From assembly GCF_047495875.1 (NCBI RefSeq), contig NC_092459.1, positions 8,994,965 to 9,058,964 of the forward strand: a DNA stretch of 64,000 nt. The letters run 5' to 3'. This document shows, piece after piece, positions 24,801 to 36,490 of this stretch (the first letter of the stretch is position 1; each line of letters opens with the position of its first letter). The position numbers were made by a program, and so were the translations under genes. The stretch is from Pithys albifrons albifrons. Its lineage: Eukaryota > Chordata > Aves > Passeriformes > Thamnophilidae. Under the pieces are notes generated by a model, which did not search any database, was not told the DNA's origin, and saw only the letters and a program-made list of their open reading frames with translations.

Positions 24801-27800
24801 CTAGACTTCTGTGATCAATGGACAGCTTGGGGCAAAGTACACCATCAACCTGTTCTTGGAACACCAGTGGGAAGACAATAAATGGGGACTAACTAAACAT
24901 GTTATCATCAAGGAAATAGAAACACCATTTGAACAAGTAGAGCTTGTTATAACCAACAGTAAGTAGCCAAACATTGAATTTATTCAGGGTTTTGGTACTC
25001 TTAAGAACTTGTTATCTTGTTCCTCTTCAGGATCAAATATGAGTACAAGGTTGATGAATGTGACAGTGGGAACATTCCTCCCAGATGTGGAACTTGTGAA
25101 CTTAACCATTGAGGGGGTAACTGTAGCTGTATCTGAAGCTGTTCAGCATGGATATCTAATATACAGGACCATATATGCTAATGGAAGCAAAACATATGTA
25201 ATACAAGTCTCACTTGATGCACCAAGCCTTAAGAAAGAGGTGTGTACTAAGACACTGTGACATACCACAGTATAGAAATGATTATCTCACCTGGTGATTT
25301 TCATGTCTAAATATGATTCTCCTAGTACACGAGAGCAGACATGAGAGCATACACCCTGAATATCACACTTGTGTTCATTACCCATCCATCAAGTGAGACC
25401 TTCGTTGTCCCAGTCATTACACTGTCCGCTGTGAGAGATGCAGGTAAACCTAATGGAACTTGGGCAAAACTGTACCAACCTGGCTTTGAGCTCTGCTGTT
25501 AACTGGGCTAATTTTAGCTGTCAGTCCCAAACAGCTGTGTTAAAGTGATGACACTTAGTGTGCTGGCTGACTCTTGGATATGTTACAGTGCTGCCCAGCG
25601 CAAGAGGATTTTGTAGTGGGACGAACCTTCATCTCGTTGTCACTCATGGGAACGTGGACCAAAACTGGCTACCCTTCATCTCAAACTGGCATCTGACCCC
25701 AGAAGCTGCTCAGAAGTACAACTACAGTCTGAGAGACAATGGCACTCACTTGGCAATTTCTGTCCCTTTCCTTTCTCCCCATGTGAGCTATGAGGTAAGA
25801 ATGCCAGCATGTAGCAATTAAAAGGCATGCTCTAGCTGTGAGATATCAACAGGATACAGTATGTTCTTGAAGGTGAAATAAAACTTCCCTTTGAGATAGA
25901 CTTCAAAGGAATAATGGAGAGTAATTTTCTGTCTGTGGAAAGACATTTTAATTTCCATTGGTTTGATGCTGACAGAAATAGGCAAGGAAAAATACCCAAG
26001 ATGTTCTGCACTTACTTTACAGCTGAGCATCTTTAACAACTACACATGCAATGAAGTTTATATTGCATTTTATTGCAAAACCAGAGAAAAAGCTCATTGT
26101 GTGAGCTCCTGGTTTAAAAAGATGTGTCCTGTGGATTTGACTTTGCTCAAGCACCATTACCTATGGCTTGTGATAACCTGTCCTCTTAGTTTTTGAATGC
26201 TTTAGTTGAACAGTATGTCTTCATTCTTGTGTTTAACCTCTGATTATTATCTCTAGGGCTTTCATACTTCTGGAATAAAGGCTTCACTCTATTTAACCTT
26301 GAAGGATGGCATCACCATGGCTCATAGGAGGGACTTCTCAGTTTCCTGCAGATTTTCACCTTCAGAGCTAATACGTAATAGCATGTTGGCAATTAGTTTT
26401 TAATGCTATTTCAGTTGCAAAAACTGTCATGCAGTCTGAAATGTTTCTAAGGTTTATACTTGTGTGGCACTCTACTTATTTGTTTGTCAGATTTTCTACC
26501 AATTAATATGCCATAAGGCAAGTCAATAGTATATTGTACTGACTATCTTGCCTAGTACAAGTGCAGGGGAAATGGATGGGAAACTCTGCCTTCTTTCACA
26601 CTTCCAACATCATGAAGCTTTTTTTTAAAGTGTGGCTGTTCGGAGAGTTGAATGAAATTGGGTTTTGGTGGGGTGTGGGGAAAATCAGCATGCAAATTAG
26701 TCATTCTGAAGTTATTTGTCAGCATTAAATGTACTGAATATCTTGGCGAGAAAGATCCTTTTGAAAGAAGGTGAGAGAGTCCCTTGTGAGCTGCCAAAGA
26801 ACTTGCTAGAAAATCCATGTAGAACCTGTTTGCTGTTAGGCTACAAAAGGAATCTGAGTCCTGATTTGTGTGAAAATGTAGATTTCTCTTTCAGAATGCC
26901 TGCCCAATGGCACTGTGATTATTACTGCAATAAAAATGGTAGGTGTTCAAGGCTTGGACAGCAGTTTGCTCGTCTTGAGGGACAGACAGTGCAAACCCAG
27001 TCTAGTGACAGAGAAGACTGCAACCTTCAAGTTCAGTGTGAAAGCTTGTGGAACAAGTAGAAAGGTAAGGGCTTAATCACATGAATTTTATTCTTCACTG
27101 GGGTAGGGATATTGCTGGAAGTGGCAGAGGCTCAGAGTTGAGTATGAGCTGCAAGAGTCAGAGATAACCTTTTATTAAATAGCATAACTACATCCTTTTT
27201 TAAAGGATACTAAATTCAGTTGGGCAGAAGTTCTTATTGGGGGGGAAAAGTGTATTTCAAGGTCAGAGCTGCTTTCTGAAACTAGCCTTCAGTTTGACAC
27301 CTCTGAATTTTTTAGTAGTGGACTTGAATGCAAATGTATGCTGTTGAGATACACTCATATGCCTTGCAGAAGCTGGTTAGGTGTTGCTAATGATTATGTG
27401 GCCAAAGACTAGAGTGGGTACTGTTCCTACAACCATGTACTGTATAAATAGAAAACAGACAAAATAACAAAGGATCAGAACATGCTCAAATCAGGTCATC
27501 ATAAATGCAGCATGCTTCTGCAGTGTTGCATCTCATTCTATACACCAATTCAGTAAACAGCCAACAGCTGATCTGATCTTTTTCTCAGGCCTCATGCATT
27601 CCCCTTCTGGGGTGTTATGTCATATCCATGCTAGTTATCTTTCTTCTTGACTATGGCATATGTGTGAGCTATGGTCAACTTCAGCTCAGTAGACATAAGG
27701 CCATTGGCCAATCTGGCCATTTCTAAGTGTACTCTGCTCAGTGCAATGTCCCAGTCAAGTGGAGGGATATAGATACTGTGTCAAACACAAAGTAAACTCT

Positions 27801-30637
27801 AATGGGACTGTCTCGTTTGTAATGATGTGTATCTTCCAGTTCAACAGCACAACTATGACATATGAAAATGAGGTACTTTATTTCAGACCTGGCAACGATA
27901 CACCAGTGTCCAAGTAAGTGTAATTTCCTAGAAAAAGGTTGTAAATGTTATTTTGATTGTAAAAATCTAATTTAAACCTTTTCTCTCAGACTGAAATTTG
28001 CCTGCTCGTATGCAGTCAAGCAGACTGTTGGTGTCCAGTATGAATCTAAGAAGACCCCACTGCCTCATATTAAACCAGGGTCTGGCTCTCTTGCTCTTGC
28101 AATGAAGATTTTCAAAGGTAACACCTATGATTAGACTATATAAAATCAGTGAATGGCCAAAGTTGGAACCTGAAGGTGATCTTATCTATCAGCTCTGCTC
28201 AAGCAGGACTACCTAGAACAGGTTGCCCAGGACCATTTTGACCATCTTAAGGGATCAAATGGAAATCTTTTTAAGGCCTCTAATAGGGTTTTTTTATTCC
28301 AAATTCCATGGTTGAATATCTATAGTGGAACAGATTGGCATCACTGATGCATGTATGGTTTTCCAGCTGGGTCTGGCCTTGATATGAGTTTTGTGTAGTG
28401 GCTGTGAAGTCTGTCACAGATGCTTCTCTCTTATCAGCTCCTGAAGTGATGCTAAGCTGGCTTAACATTGATCAAAATAGTTGTAACCTGTGCCAAAGAA
28501 GGAAGCTATGTGCAATACTACTGTAAAACGATACCTATGCTACCAGAAAGGGCTGGCTGAAGACTGAACCAAATGTTCACCCTGACTGAAGTGGCCTTGA
28601 TGAATTTTTTTACTCTTTTTTGGCTTCTCAGTTCTTTTTATTTGAGATAATTTTGAATGATCACCTTACTCTAACAGGTTTTTGCAACAGGAGTGTCTTA
28701 CAGATCCTCAGAGCCAAGAAAAATGTTGAAAATTTTGCTTTCATTGCTGGTCTTTACTTTTTTGTCATTCTATCCCCACTTGTTGTTGCAGATTTTAGTA
28801 TTACTGGGGCAGAGTAAATGGTGGTGGAAAGAAGAGCAAAGCAGAAAGTTTCTAAATGTTTCCTCCATAAAAAAGAAACTCTAACATCAATACTCTCTTG
28901 TAGAGAAGTCGTATTCAGAGCCCTACCAGGAATGGGAATATCCTGTGGTAAAATATCTGAGGGAGGCACTGTATTTTGAAGTTGAACTGCTCCAGCCCAA
29001 AGACGCAAGACTGGAGCTGAACCTGGATGACTGTTGGGCTACGAACTCCCAAAGCCAGGACAGCTTTCCACAGTGGCCCATCCTTATAAATGGGTAAGGA
29101 AGGCTTCCCTCCTCTAATATCTGTTTAGCACAGAGTCCTGTACTTTAGATGGGAGAAAAGGGGAAGAGGACAGAAGTCAGCTTGGATGCATTGTTTTGTC
29201 CTGATGGGCAGTTGCTGCTGGGCTGTGGGTCAGCACAGTGGCTGTGCCTTCTGGCGTGGCAGCAGGTCATGGGGTGGCCAGAAGTGCTTCTAGCTAACAG
29301 CTTCCAGCTGAAAAGAAAGAACAACAAATACACCTGACTGTGACCAAAAGCAGGAGCTGGGGAGGCTCTATGCATTCCCTTATGGCTCAAAGAAAACAGA
29401 GGGAGGCTCCCCTGTATTTTGTCTCCTCTTTGTGTTTAAAGATCTGGTTGAAGGTTTAGATTAAATACATTTTCTTTCACTTTCCCAAAAAGGTGTGAAA
29501 ACAGTGAAGACTCCTATAAAACTGTTTTCCATGAAGTCAACTATAGCCTCAGAGTAGAATTCCCTCAGCACCTAAAGAGATTTGAAGTGAGGATGTTCAC
29601 CTTTGTACAGGGCTCAACTCTGCTCCAAGAGCAGGTGAGATGTCTCTGTGTTCTGTCATGAGGTGTTGGTGGTGCTAACAGGTGAGCCTGGAACCAGTGC
29701 ATGCAGCCAGTGCCATGTGAGTTCTCAGCTGGCCAGGTGCTGCCTGGGGCTATTGGCCACCTTCTTGAAGGCATAACATCTAAGAGGAGAGAATAAAGAC
29801 CTGACACTTTAGTGTTCAATTCACAGAACAGAATTAGAGAATCATTAAGGTTGGAAAAGACCTCCAAGCTCCTCAAGTATGGTCTTTGAATACCATCATT
29901 CCCACTAAACCATATGGTGAAGTGCCACATCTCCTTGTTTTTTTGAACACTTCCAGGGAAAGTGATTCCACCACTTCCCTGAGGAGCCTGTTCCAATGTT
30001 TAACCAGTGAAAAAAAACTTTGCTAATATTCAAATTCAGCCTCTCCTGGCACAACTTGAGGTCATTTTCTCTTTTTCCTGTTGCTAGTTGTCTGGGAGAA
30101 GAGGCCACCCCCCACCTTGCTGCAATCTTCATATCCTTTGGACTCACTACACGTGGAATGCCAAATAAGACTTCCCCCTAAATATAATCTGAATGTTCTT
30201 GTCTTGTAGCTGTATTTCCACTGCAGTGTGGTGATCTGCAATGCTAAGCAACAGCTTTTAGACGTTCTTTGTCCAAGGAGATGCAATCCTGGGAAACAGA
30301 CACTTGGTAAGTAAACAGACCCTTCTCAAGTCACTCCTGAGTCTTTACTCGCAGTATGGCACATGCTCTCACAAGCTGTGTCAGATGACAGACTCCTAGT
30401 CCTAGCATATGCTGTACAGAGAATTAAAAGCTGAAATGTCTCACCAGCCCGCAGTGCACAACCACATCCACATGGGCAAGTGTCATCTGGAGCAGTGCTT
30501 TTGATGAAGCAAAACAACTAGCAGAGGTTGGCATCAATCTTAATCTACAGTACTGAAACACCAAATGTACTGCTGCTGTAACTAACAGACTTCTCTGTAT
30601 CTCTCTTCTCCCTGCAGGTGAATGCACTGACTTCTGA
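18552..30637 (+). CDS. ZPAX: Egg-coat ZP-domain glycoprotein ZPAX, complete, 21 exons
   Basis: Exons joined by GT/AG sites: 18552-18574, 18826-18878, 19795-19887, 21247-21374, 22112-22255, 22821-22916, 23392-23559, 23628-23724, 23821-24044, 24805-24958, 25031-25239, 25326-25443, 25589-25794, 26257-26374, 26895-27064, 27840-27913, 27990-28117, 28904-29093, 29493-29634, 30210-30306, 30618-30637. They total 2652 nt, keep phase at every junction and encode 883 residues. Residues 1-25 form a signal peptide (MKLMLVQRLLLIGILIS). Residues about 26-610 are the long N-terminal part typical of ZPA/ZPAX proteins, probably tandem ZP-N-like domains. A ZP module follows from C612. At least a dozen N-glycosylation sequons are present. 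The product should be secreted by the oocyte and polymerise in the vitelline envelope. ZP2 is the alternative name, but the syntenic place beside MSGN1 and GEN1 favours ZPAX. Oddity: no furin site or membrane anchor is visible. Confidence 0.85.
21813..21854 (+). repeat. Poly-G tract in ZPAX intron 4
   Basis: A 42-base stretch of which 37 bases are G, broken only by two A and three C, so it has strong G-quadruplex potential. It lies between exons 4 and 5 on the coding strand, so the transcript carries the G-run. Such tracts are often mis-sized in assemblies. Confidence 0.85.
28155..28290 (-). mobile_element. CR1 LINE fragment in ZPAX intron 17
   Basis: Contains CTCTGCTCAAGCAGGACTAC, then CTAGAACAGGTTGCCCAGGA, the reverse complement of a CR1 3' segment. 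Antisense to ZPAX and not overlapping an exon. Confidence 0.7.
29826..30125 (-). mobile_element. CR1 LINE 3' fragment in ZPAX intron 19
   Basis: Begins with the reverse-complemented CR1 tail (GAGAATCATTAAGGTTGGAA, AAGACCTCCAAG) and continues through ACCACTTCCCTGAGGAGCCT and TGGGAGAAGAGGCCACCCCC into the reverse-transcriptase end. It is 5'-truncated, antisense to ZPAX and lies between exons 19 and 20. Confidence 0.85.
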
Positions 30638-32788
30638 CAGACACTAAAGAAGAACTACTTATTAAGAAGTTGCAGTTAGGTGGCCTAGGCAAGCACATGC
30701 CACCTAATTTGTGCCACTTCGCAGTTGAAAGCATCTGTTTTGGGGTAGGGGGTGGAAGGTGGCAACAGGTGTGAAGTCAATTGTAAACCACATTAAGCTT
30801 TTTTTTTTTAGGCTTCAGTATGAACAAAGGATTGCAGGGAGTTTAATTTCAGTAAGAGAAAGTGGGTTTTGAAAGCAAGATGAGGATGAACATAATTGAT
30901 TCTGTAGTGGCTATTGACAGAAAAGACATAAATTGTCAATCTTGCAGGAGTGTTGTGGCTCTGCAATGTCAAGTTGCCTTCCCTAGATGGGTTGAAATTG
31001 CTCACAGGTAGCATCGGTGACTGCTTGGCTGAGTATGCTGTCAACCCACATGAAAACAAACTTTTAGTGAAGACTTACAATAGTACATAGATTCATAGAT
31101 TACTACTATCTGTAGAGTGTTCAGCATTCTTCCTTAACTTGAAAACATGATGCTTATGAGCTTTTTCTTTTTTTTTTTGGTTAGAGGTTTTTCAGTTTGG
31201 GGTTTTTCTTTTCTGTTGTTGTTTGGTTTGTTGGGTTTTTTGTTTTGCTTTTTACTTAATTTGTTTCTTGGTTTCTTCTTTGCATCTAAACAGTGGTATG
31301 AAAACAGTTCAGGTACAATATTTTATTTTCCTGTTCTAAGGATACCTATTGCTTAGCATGAATCATTATCCCTTAGGGCTAATATAGAATAATGTGTGTC
31401 TGTTTTTTAACTTTATATTAAAGAGAATTACACAACAGGGAATTTCTGTGAAGGCTAACTTGAGAGAGAAACTACTTTGTGAATCTATTTTCACTTTGTG
31501 AGCAAGCAGGGAGTTGAAAAGATTGTATCTATGTTGCTATAATACCATGAAGGAGATCCCACTAAAGAGTTTGAACTGCAATTACTGCACGTTTGCAAGT
31601 TCTCTGTCTTCCATTTGCCTGCTAAGCATGCCTGTAGCAGATGTAATTTTTGGAAAAATCTGTGTGAGGTTCATGCTGAGGAATATATCAAGTCCATAGC
31701 TGTGCATCAAGACTGTTTTTTCCACAGAGAAGGCTTTTTCTGTGCCAAAGGACTGATTTTGCTACACCTGCGGTAGGTGAAGACTAAAGATGTGGAGCTG
31801 TGATACTGAGGAATGTCAGTATGTAGAACATATAAACCTGACTGCAGACTTTGAGTCAGTGACTTTGCGCTTAGTGCTTTCCTCTGTGTTAACTCAGTGG
31901 GCTGAGAACTGGCTATTGCTCAGCCAAAACCTACTGAGAGGTCAAAGGAGAGTCTCTAATGTGCTGCCGGGGGTTTGCACCTAACAGATCACAAGCACGG
32001 GGGTATGGTGGACTCCCCTGTGTCTTACATCATGCTGACTGTCTCCCCAAGAAATGAGCCTGTTGAGCAGTGTTTTCTGTAGCTCAGTGAGTGGCAATCT
32101 TCACCTGCCCCAATAGCACTCTAACAGCACAGCATAAGCTGCCCTAGGTAGCCCCAGCCACCTTCTCCTGTCTTACAGCTGTGTGTGTGGAAAAGTACAT
32201 CAAGTACAGACTGCTGATAGAACCAAGCATGCAGTTGGGCATTTCAGTACTGTTAAATCTGTCTCATTTGCAGCTTCCTGGGTTTCCAATTCTTTTCTTC
32301 AAACCAAGACTCAAGGGCAACATCACTCATGAGTAGAAATATTGTATCTACAATCTTGTCTAAGGCACCTTCATTTATTTTCATAAGATTAGGCAATACC
32401 TTGAGACTCCTTATAGTTGATGTGGGTTTTAAAAGTTGTAAAAAAGCAAGATGATGCCCCAATGCACTGTGACCCCACTCTGCAGCTCTTCTAAAAGCTT
32501 TGTTTAGTGTGATTTTGCAAGATGACACATGTAAAGGACCACCTTATCTATTAACCTTTCTGACATGTGGGAAAATTCAAGGACATTTCCCTCCATGGTT
32601 GGACTAGGATTTATATAAAGCTTCTTGTTAGATTTTCCAACAGCATGTGAGAGACACAAAATCCATTTGAATATCAGTAAAATCTTTTAAAGACATGACT
32701 GTAATATTCTCTCTACCTCAGAGGTGTCTGTTTATACTAAAATTCAGGAACTGCCTTCCTGGTTATATATATATATAAAAGAAAAAAA

Positions 32789-33030
32789 ATCTTCAAGTGT
32801 TTTATCAACACCTCTTTGCCTTTTAAGTGGATATTTTATGACCACATGCTTTTCCCCTGGTATTTGGGATGTTATTTTTATATCCCTGTTAACACAAGTT
32901 GAAAGCAGATCAATCTTCTTTGTTTATGCTTAATGTCTTCTTCAATTTCAACAGGTGAATGATAAAAGTGTAAGGGAAAAGAGAAGTCTGGTGTGATTTG
33001 TTTTTATAGGAAAATAGGAACAATAACAGA
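32789..33030 (+). repeat. Dispersed repeat, copy A (matches 43868-44135)
   Basis: Shares with the second copy, in the same order and orientation, an ACACCT...CTTTTAAGT start, a core CCCTGTTAACA(C/G)AAGTTGAAAG(C/G)AGAT, a TTAATGTCT, an AAAAGAGAAGT and a TAGGAAAATAG-like end. Divergence between the copies is considerable. It may be an old transposon family or a local duplication; I cannot name it. Confidence 0.55.
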
Positions 33031-36000
33031 AATTTACTGTAGATAGTTATTTCCATTTCAAATAAATGTTGATAAGTCACTGCTACAAGTAAATTTATGA
33101 TATCTGGTTGCTGATAAAAAAGCAGAGATCTCATCCATACTATAGTCTATATTCAATGACCTGGCTAGTATTTTAAAATGCTGCTGCTTTGGTGATATAA
33201 AGCAATAACAACTTACTATTAATACTGAAAAACTAAGAAAACTGACATTTACTTTTTCTGACCTAATTATTTTTCCCTCCATATTCCTGTGCTTTTTCTT
33301 TGAAATCCCAATATCTTCAGGAAATGCTATGCATCTCTATGGAGAGGATAATATGTTCTGACAACGATCTGATGATTTAGGAAGGTTATGTTCAGTCTTG
33401 GCTTCTGCCACAAGTTTGAGTCTTCAGGTAGTCACCTCTATATAATTTCTGCTTTTATTTGTGCACATGAGTCCAGAAACAAATGCAGTGTTAGGTAGGA
33501 TGCTAGAAGGGCATGTGCTTTGAAAGACATGCTTTAAAGCATAAGTAAGCTGAATCTTTCTCCTTATCATGACACCAAGTACTATAAGAGAGCAAGCCTG
33601 GGCTCATGTTGGTGTGTAAAGCAGCAAAGGGTCAGGCTTGATCAGGGAGGGAGTTCAGAAAGATCCACTTCTACAGCTTATTATAAACAGGGTCTTCCAT
33701 TGGGATCGCTGACTCCTCATCACAGTTGAGTTTCCTGTCTGTTAAATGCAATAATAGCATTTGTGGTTGCCTGGCAGATAAGTTGGGGAGTAAAAGTCAG
33801 TCAGACACTGGCTCCTTAGAGGCTGGGGTATATGTGTATTCTTGTGGGGTGTTTTTTAGCTGCTACCAGGCAGAGCTGGAGGACTGGCTTCTGGCATCCC
33901 TACTCAGAGGGGGGGTATGGAGCTGTGGCAGCTACCAGATAAGCAGCTCTCGCAAGGAACTGGTTGAAGCACATTTGCAGAAGGTTTTCTTTGCCCCAGC
34001 ACACCTATGTGCAGCCCAAATGTGTCACCATAAAAACTCTTGGCACTTACATGGTGCTCTTCAGTATAGAATTTCAAAGCCCTGTGTGTGTGTGTGCAGT
34101 GCTTTGGGGGCTGGGGGGTGACGTCTGTGGCTCACAGAGCCTTGGCTTGCCCAGGGAGCTCCTTCCACGTGTGATCCTTTAACCACTGGGGAATATTCTC
34201 TCCAAGGTACTTTTTACTCTCAGAGGAAATTTTGCTTTCTTGCTAACTTCAGGGTCTCTGTCTTGGTTTTGTGCTGCTGGCAGATAATGCCCTGCTGCAT
34301 CCTTTATACAGGGTGAGCAGAGATGTTGTCATGCTCCTGGATTCAGGTGGAAAGCCTGCCTTGCAGTGTGAAGCTGTACAAGTCTCCTGAATCCTGTGCT
34401 AATACCCTAGAAGAAATTCAGATCCTATTGTCACATCATTGATAGCCATAACTGCTCTCTCTGGCAGCACTAAATGCCTGGCTCTTGGCACCAAAGGAAT
34501 TAACTGGTATGAAAATCCATTATATGTAATTGCCTGTTCTGCCCTGCCTGTTTCTCCCCTAATAAAATGGTTAGGATGGGTGTGGGGGTGAAATCTCTCT
34601 TTTCCCTGACTGCTGAAGCTTTTAGCACTCTGTCTCTGCAGTTACACCTGGTCCCCTCTCAGTAAATCTCCTGGAGAAGAGGCAAGGACATAGCTCTGAA
34701 CATGAGGAACTGCTCAGGAAACAGCTGGTGAGATTCAGTCACCTCACCTATGATTTGGTGCCCCTTGCTTGTTTCTTATGCCCTCACCCTGCTTCTGGGC
34801 TGTTTTTCTCTGGCTCCGTGGGCAAAAAAATATCTACTTGTGTGCAGCGCCTTGCTCTGGGAGCAGTAGGATGCTCCCAGTAAACTGAAACTCGCATCAG
34901 TAAACTGAGAATGAAGCCTAATAGTTCAAATTGACAGTTTTCTGCATCTTGAGGCTAAATCCATTTCAATTATTAAGTTTCTGCAGAAGATCCTGTAATG
35001 TACTTTACACTTTTTAGCGTTTCAGGACTGTTCAGTTGCTCTTTTGTCTTTGTGGCTAGTATCACTCATGGAGTATGATTTTACGTACTAATTTCTTGTA
35101 CGAGAAGACTCCATGCACTATAAAACTGTGTTTTAGTGGTGATGGTTTCCTTTTTAGTATCCATATTTTGCTCTCCAAGTTATTGAGGAATTTCAATGGC
35201 ATGCTAACCTGCAAAACAGGGGACAGAGTTACTTTACTGCTGTAGGACTGTCCTATATCTTTTCAGCATGGTGAACAACTCTGTCTCCTAGGTAGAGTGT
35301 AACTTAATTTCTCAGCCATGGCCTTTCAGCTACTTTAGCTTTACTTTCATGTATATTTTTAGAATACTGTGTTGAGAGAAAAACGCTTGTTTGTGAGGTA
35401 TGTCCTCTTCTTCTGTGACTTGTGCAACTTTTTCAGACTGAGGTTCTACATTTTTGCCTCACTTGTGGATTATTGTGATGTTGCTGTTGGAATTTAAGAT
35501 AGCTTTATGGACCTTACAGTCTTGAAGGTTAGATCTCCTAACTGTAAATGGAAACTTAACTTGATCTCTTTCACATCAATTAGATGTCCTAAAGGAAAAA
35601 GAAGAGGAACCTTAACTGTATTAAATTTGTTTTAAAATAATAAATTCCAACATTTAATAGCAGACAGACTTGTACCATCTTCTCTACCATGAATACAAAA
35701 ATTCAGATTATTTTCTCTGGATCAATAAAATTTGCTGTCTAAGGGGAAGAATTACAAAAGTGGGGCTTATAGAAATGCACTATGTCAGGTGGAGAAAAAA
35801 TTTCTTTCTGGGAGGGAAGGAACCAATGTGGCAGATTTCAGGAGATCTGTGTCACAGGCAGGTACTCAACCTCCCTCTACCTCCTCCTCGCACTAAATGA
35901 CTCCCACCCCCCACTCAGGTATAAGGAGAGATCCCCTGAAAAGGGATCAAACATATTACATGGTGCAAGAGTGCAATGTGTTCCAGTAAACTGACTCCAT

Positions 36001-36414
36001 TTGGATGGGGCTTTGGTCCTGTTGCCACACAGGGAGTGATTTAGTGCAGCTCTTTTCCTAAGGTTAGTTTAAATGAAGCCTAGTCATGCTGGAGTCCAAG
36101 GCAGTGGCCCCTGCAATGCTTGGGCCAGGTAGCATACAAAGACAAGGTCTAGTTCACTGGCACGGAGGCAGTACAATGTTTTTCAGAGACTCACAGCCTT
36201 GCCTTGTATTTACAAAGAGACAGAGGAACTCCCCAGGCACCCAGCAAGTTCAAGCCTTCATCTGCCACTTTCTAGGGAATGGTGAGAAAGGCTGTCTGAG
36301 CCACTTTTCAGATTTTCAGGATATCTCCTCCTGGGACACTCTTTCTGCAATACAGCATCACATAGCTTTCTGAACAGCAGGTTTCTGAAGCCATTAGTTA
36401 TCTGTGTTTGTTTG

Positions 36415-36490
36415 CAAATGGGTAAACTGAGGCAGCAATGCTTGTTGGCCAGCCAAGGTCATAAAATAGTAGAGAAAGCAGATCTTTTTA
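36415..36490 (+). repeat. MIR-like ancient SINE fragment
   Basis: ATGGGTAAACTGAGGCAGCA followed by CCAAGGTCATAAAATAGTAG and AGAAAGCAGA follows the MIR core order (GGGTAAACTGAGGC ... CCAAGGTCACACAGCTAGTAAG ... GGCAGA). Confidence 0.5.

Larger units (their letters stand above)
26895..30637 (+). other. ZPAX exons 15-21: ZP module
   Basis: Seven exons encode the ZP polymerisation module. The ZP-N half opens with CLPNGT (C612) and carries the expected later cysteines in DRQC (C643), VKACG (C662) and KFACSY. The ZP-C half shows the family signatures LDDCWAT, WPILINGC and YFHCSVVIC, then CPRRC. The protein ends GECTDF and a TGA at 30635-30637. ZP2- and ZP3-type precursors normally continue with a basic protease site and a transmembrane segment; neither is visible here. 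A polyadenylation-like ATTAAA lies at 31417-31422. Confidence 0.8.

Noticed and set aside
29565..30147. Minus-strand open frames of 143 and 80 codons
   Set aside because: They fall in the antisense of ZPAX exon 19 and in an old CR1 fragment. The translation includes decayed CR1 reverse-transcriptase end sequence.
33726..34121. 131-codon plus-strand open frame
   Set aside because: Cys/Ser/Gly-rich translation that runs through a short GT repeat (VCVCV). No family match and no exon signals.
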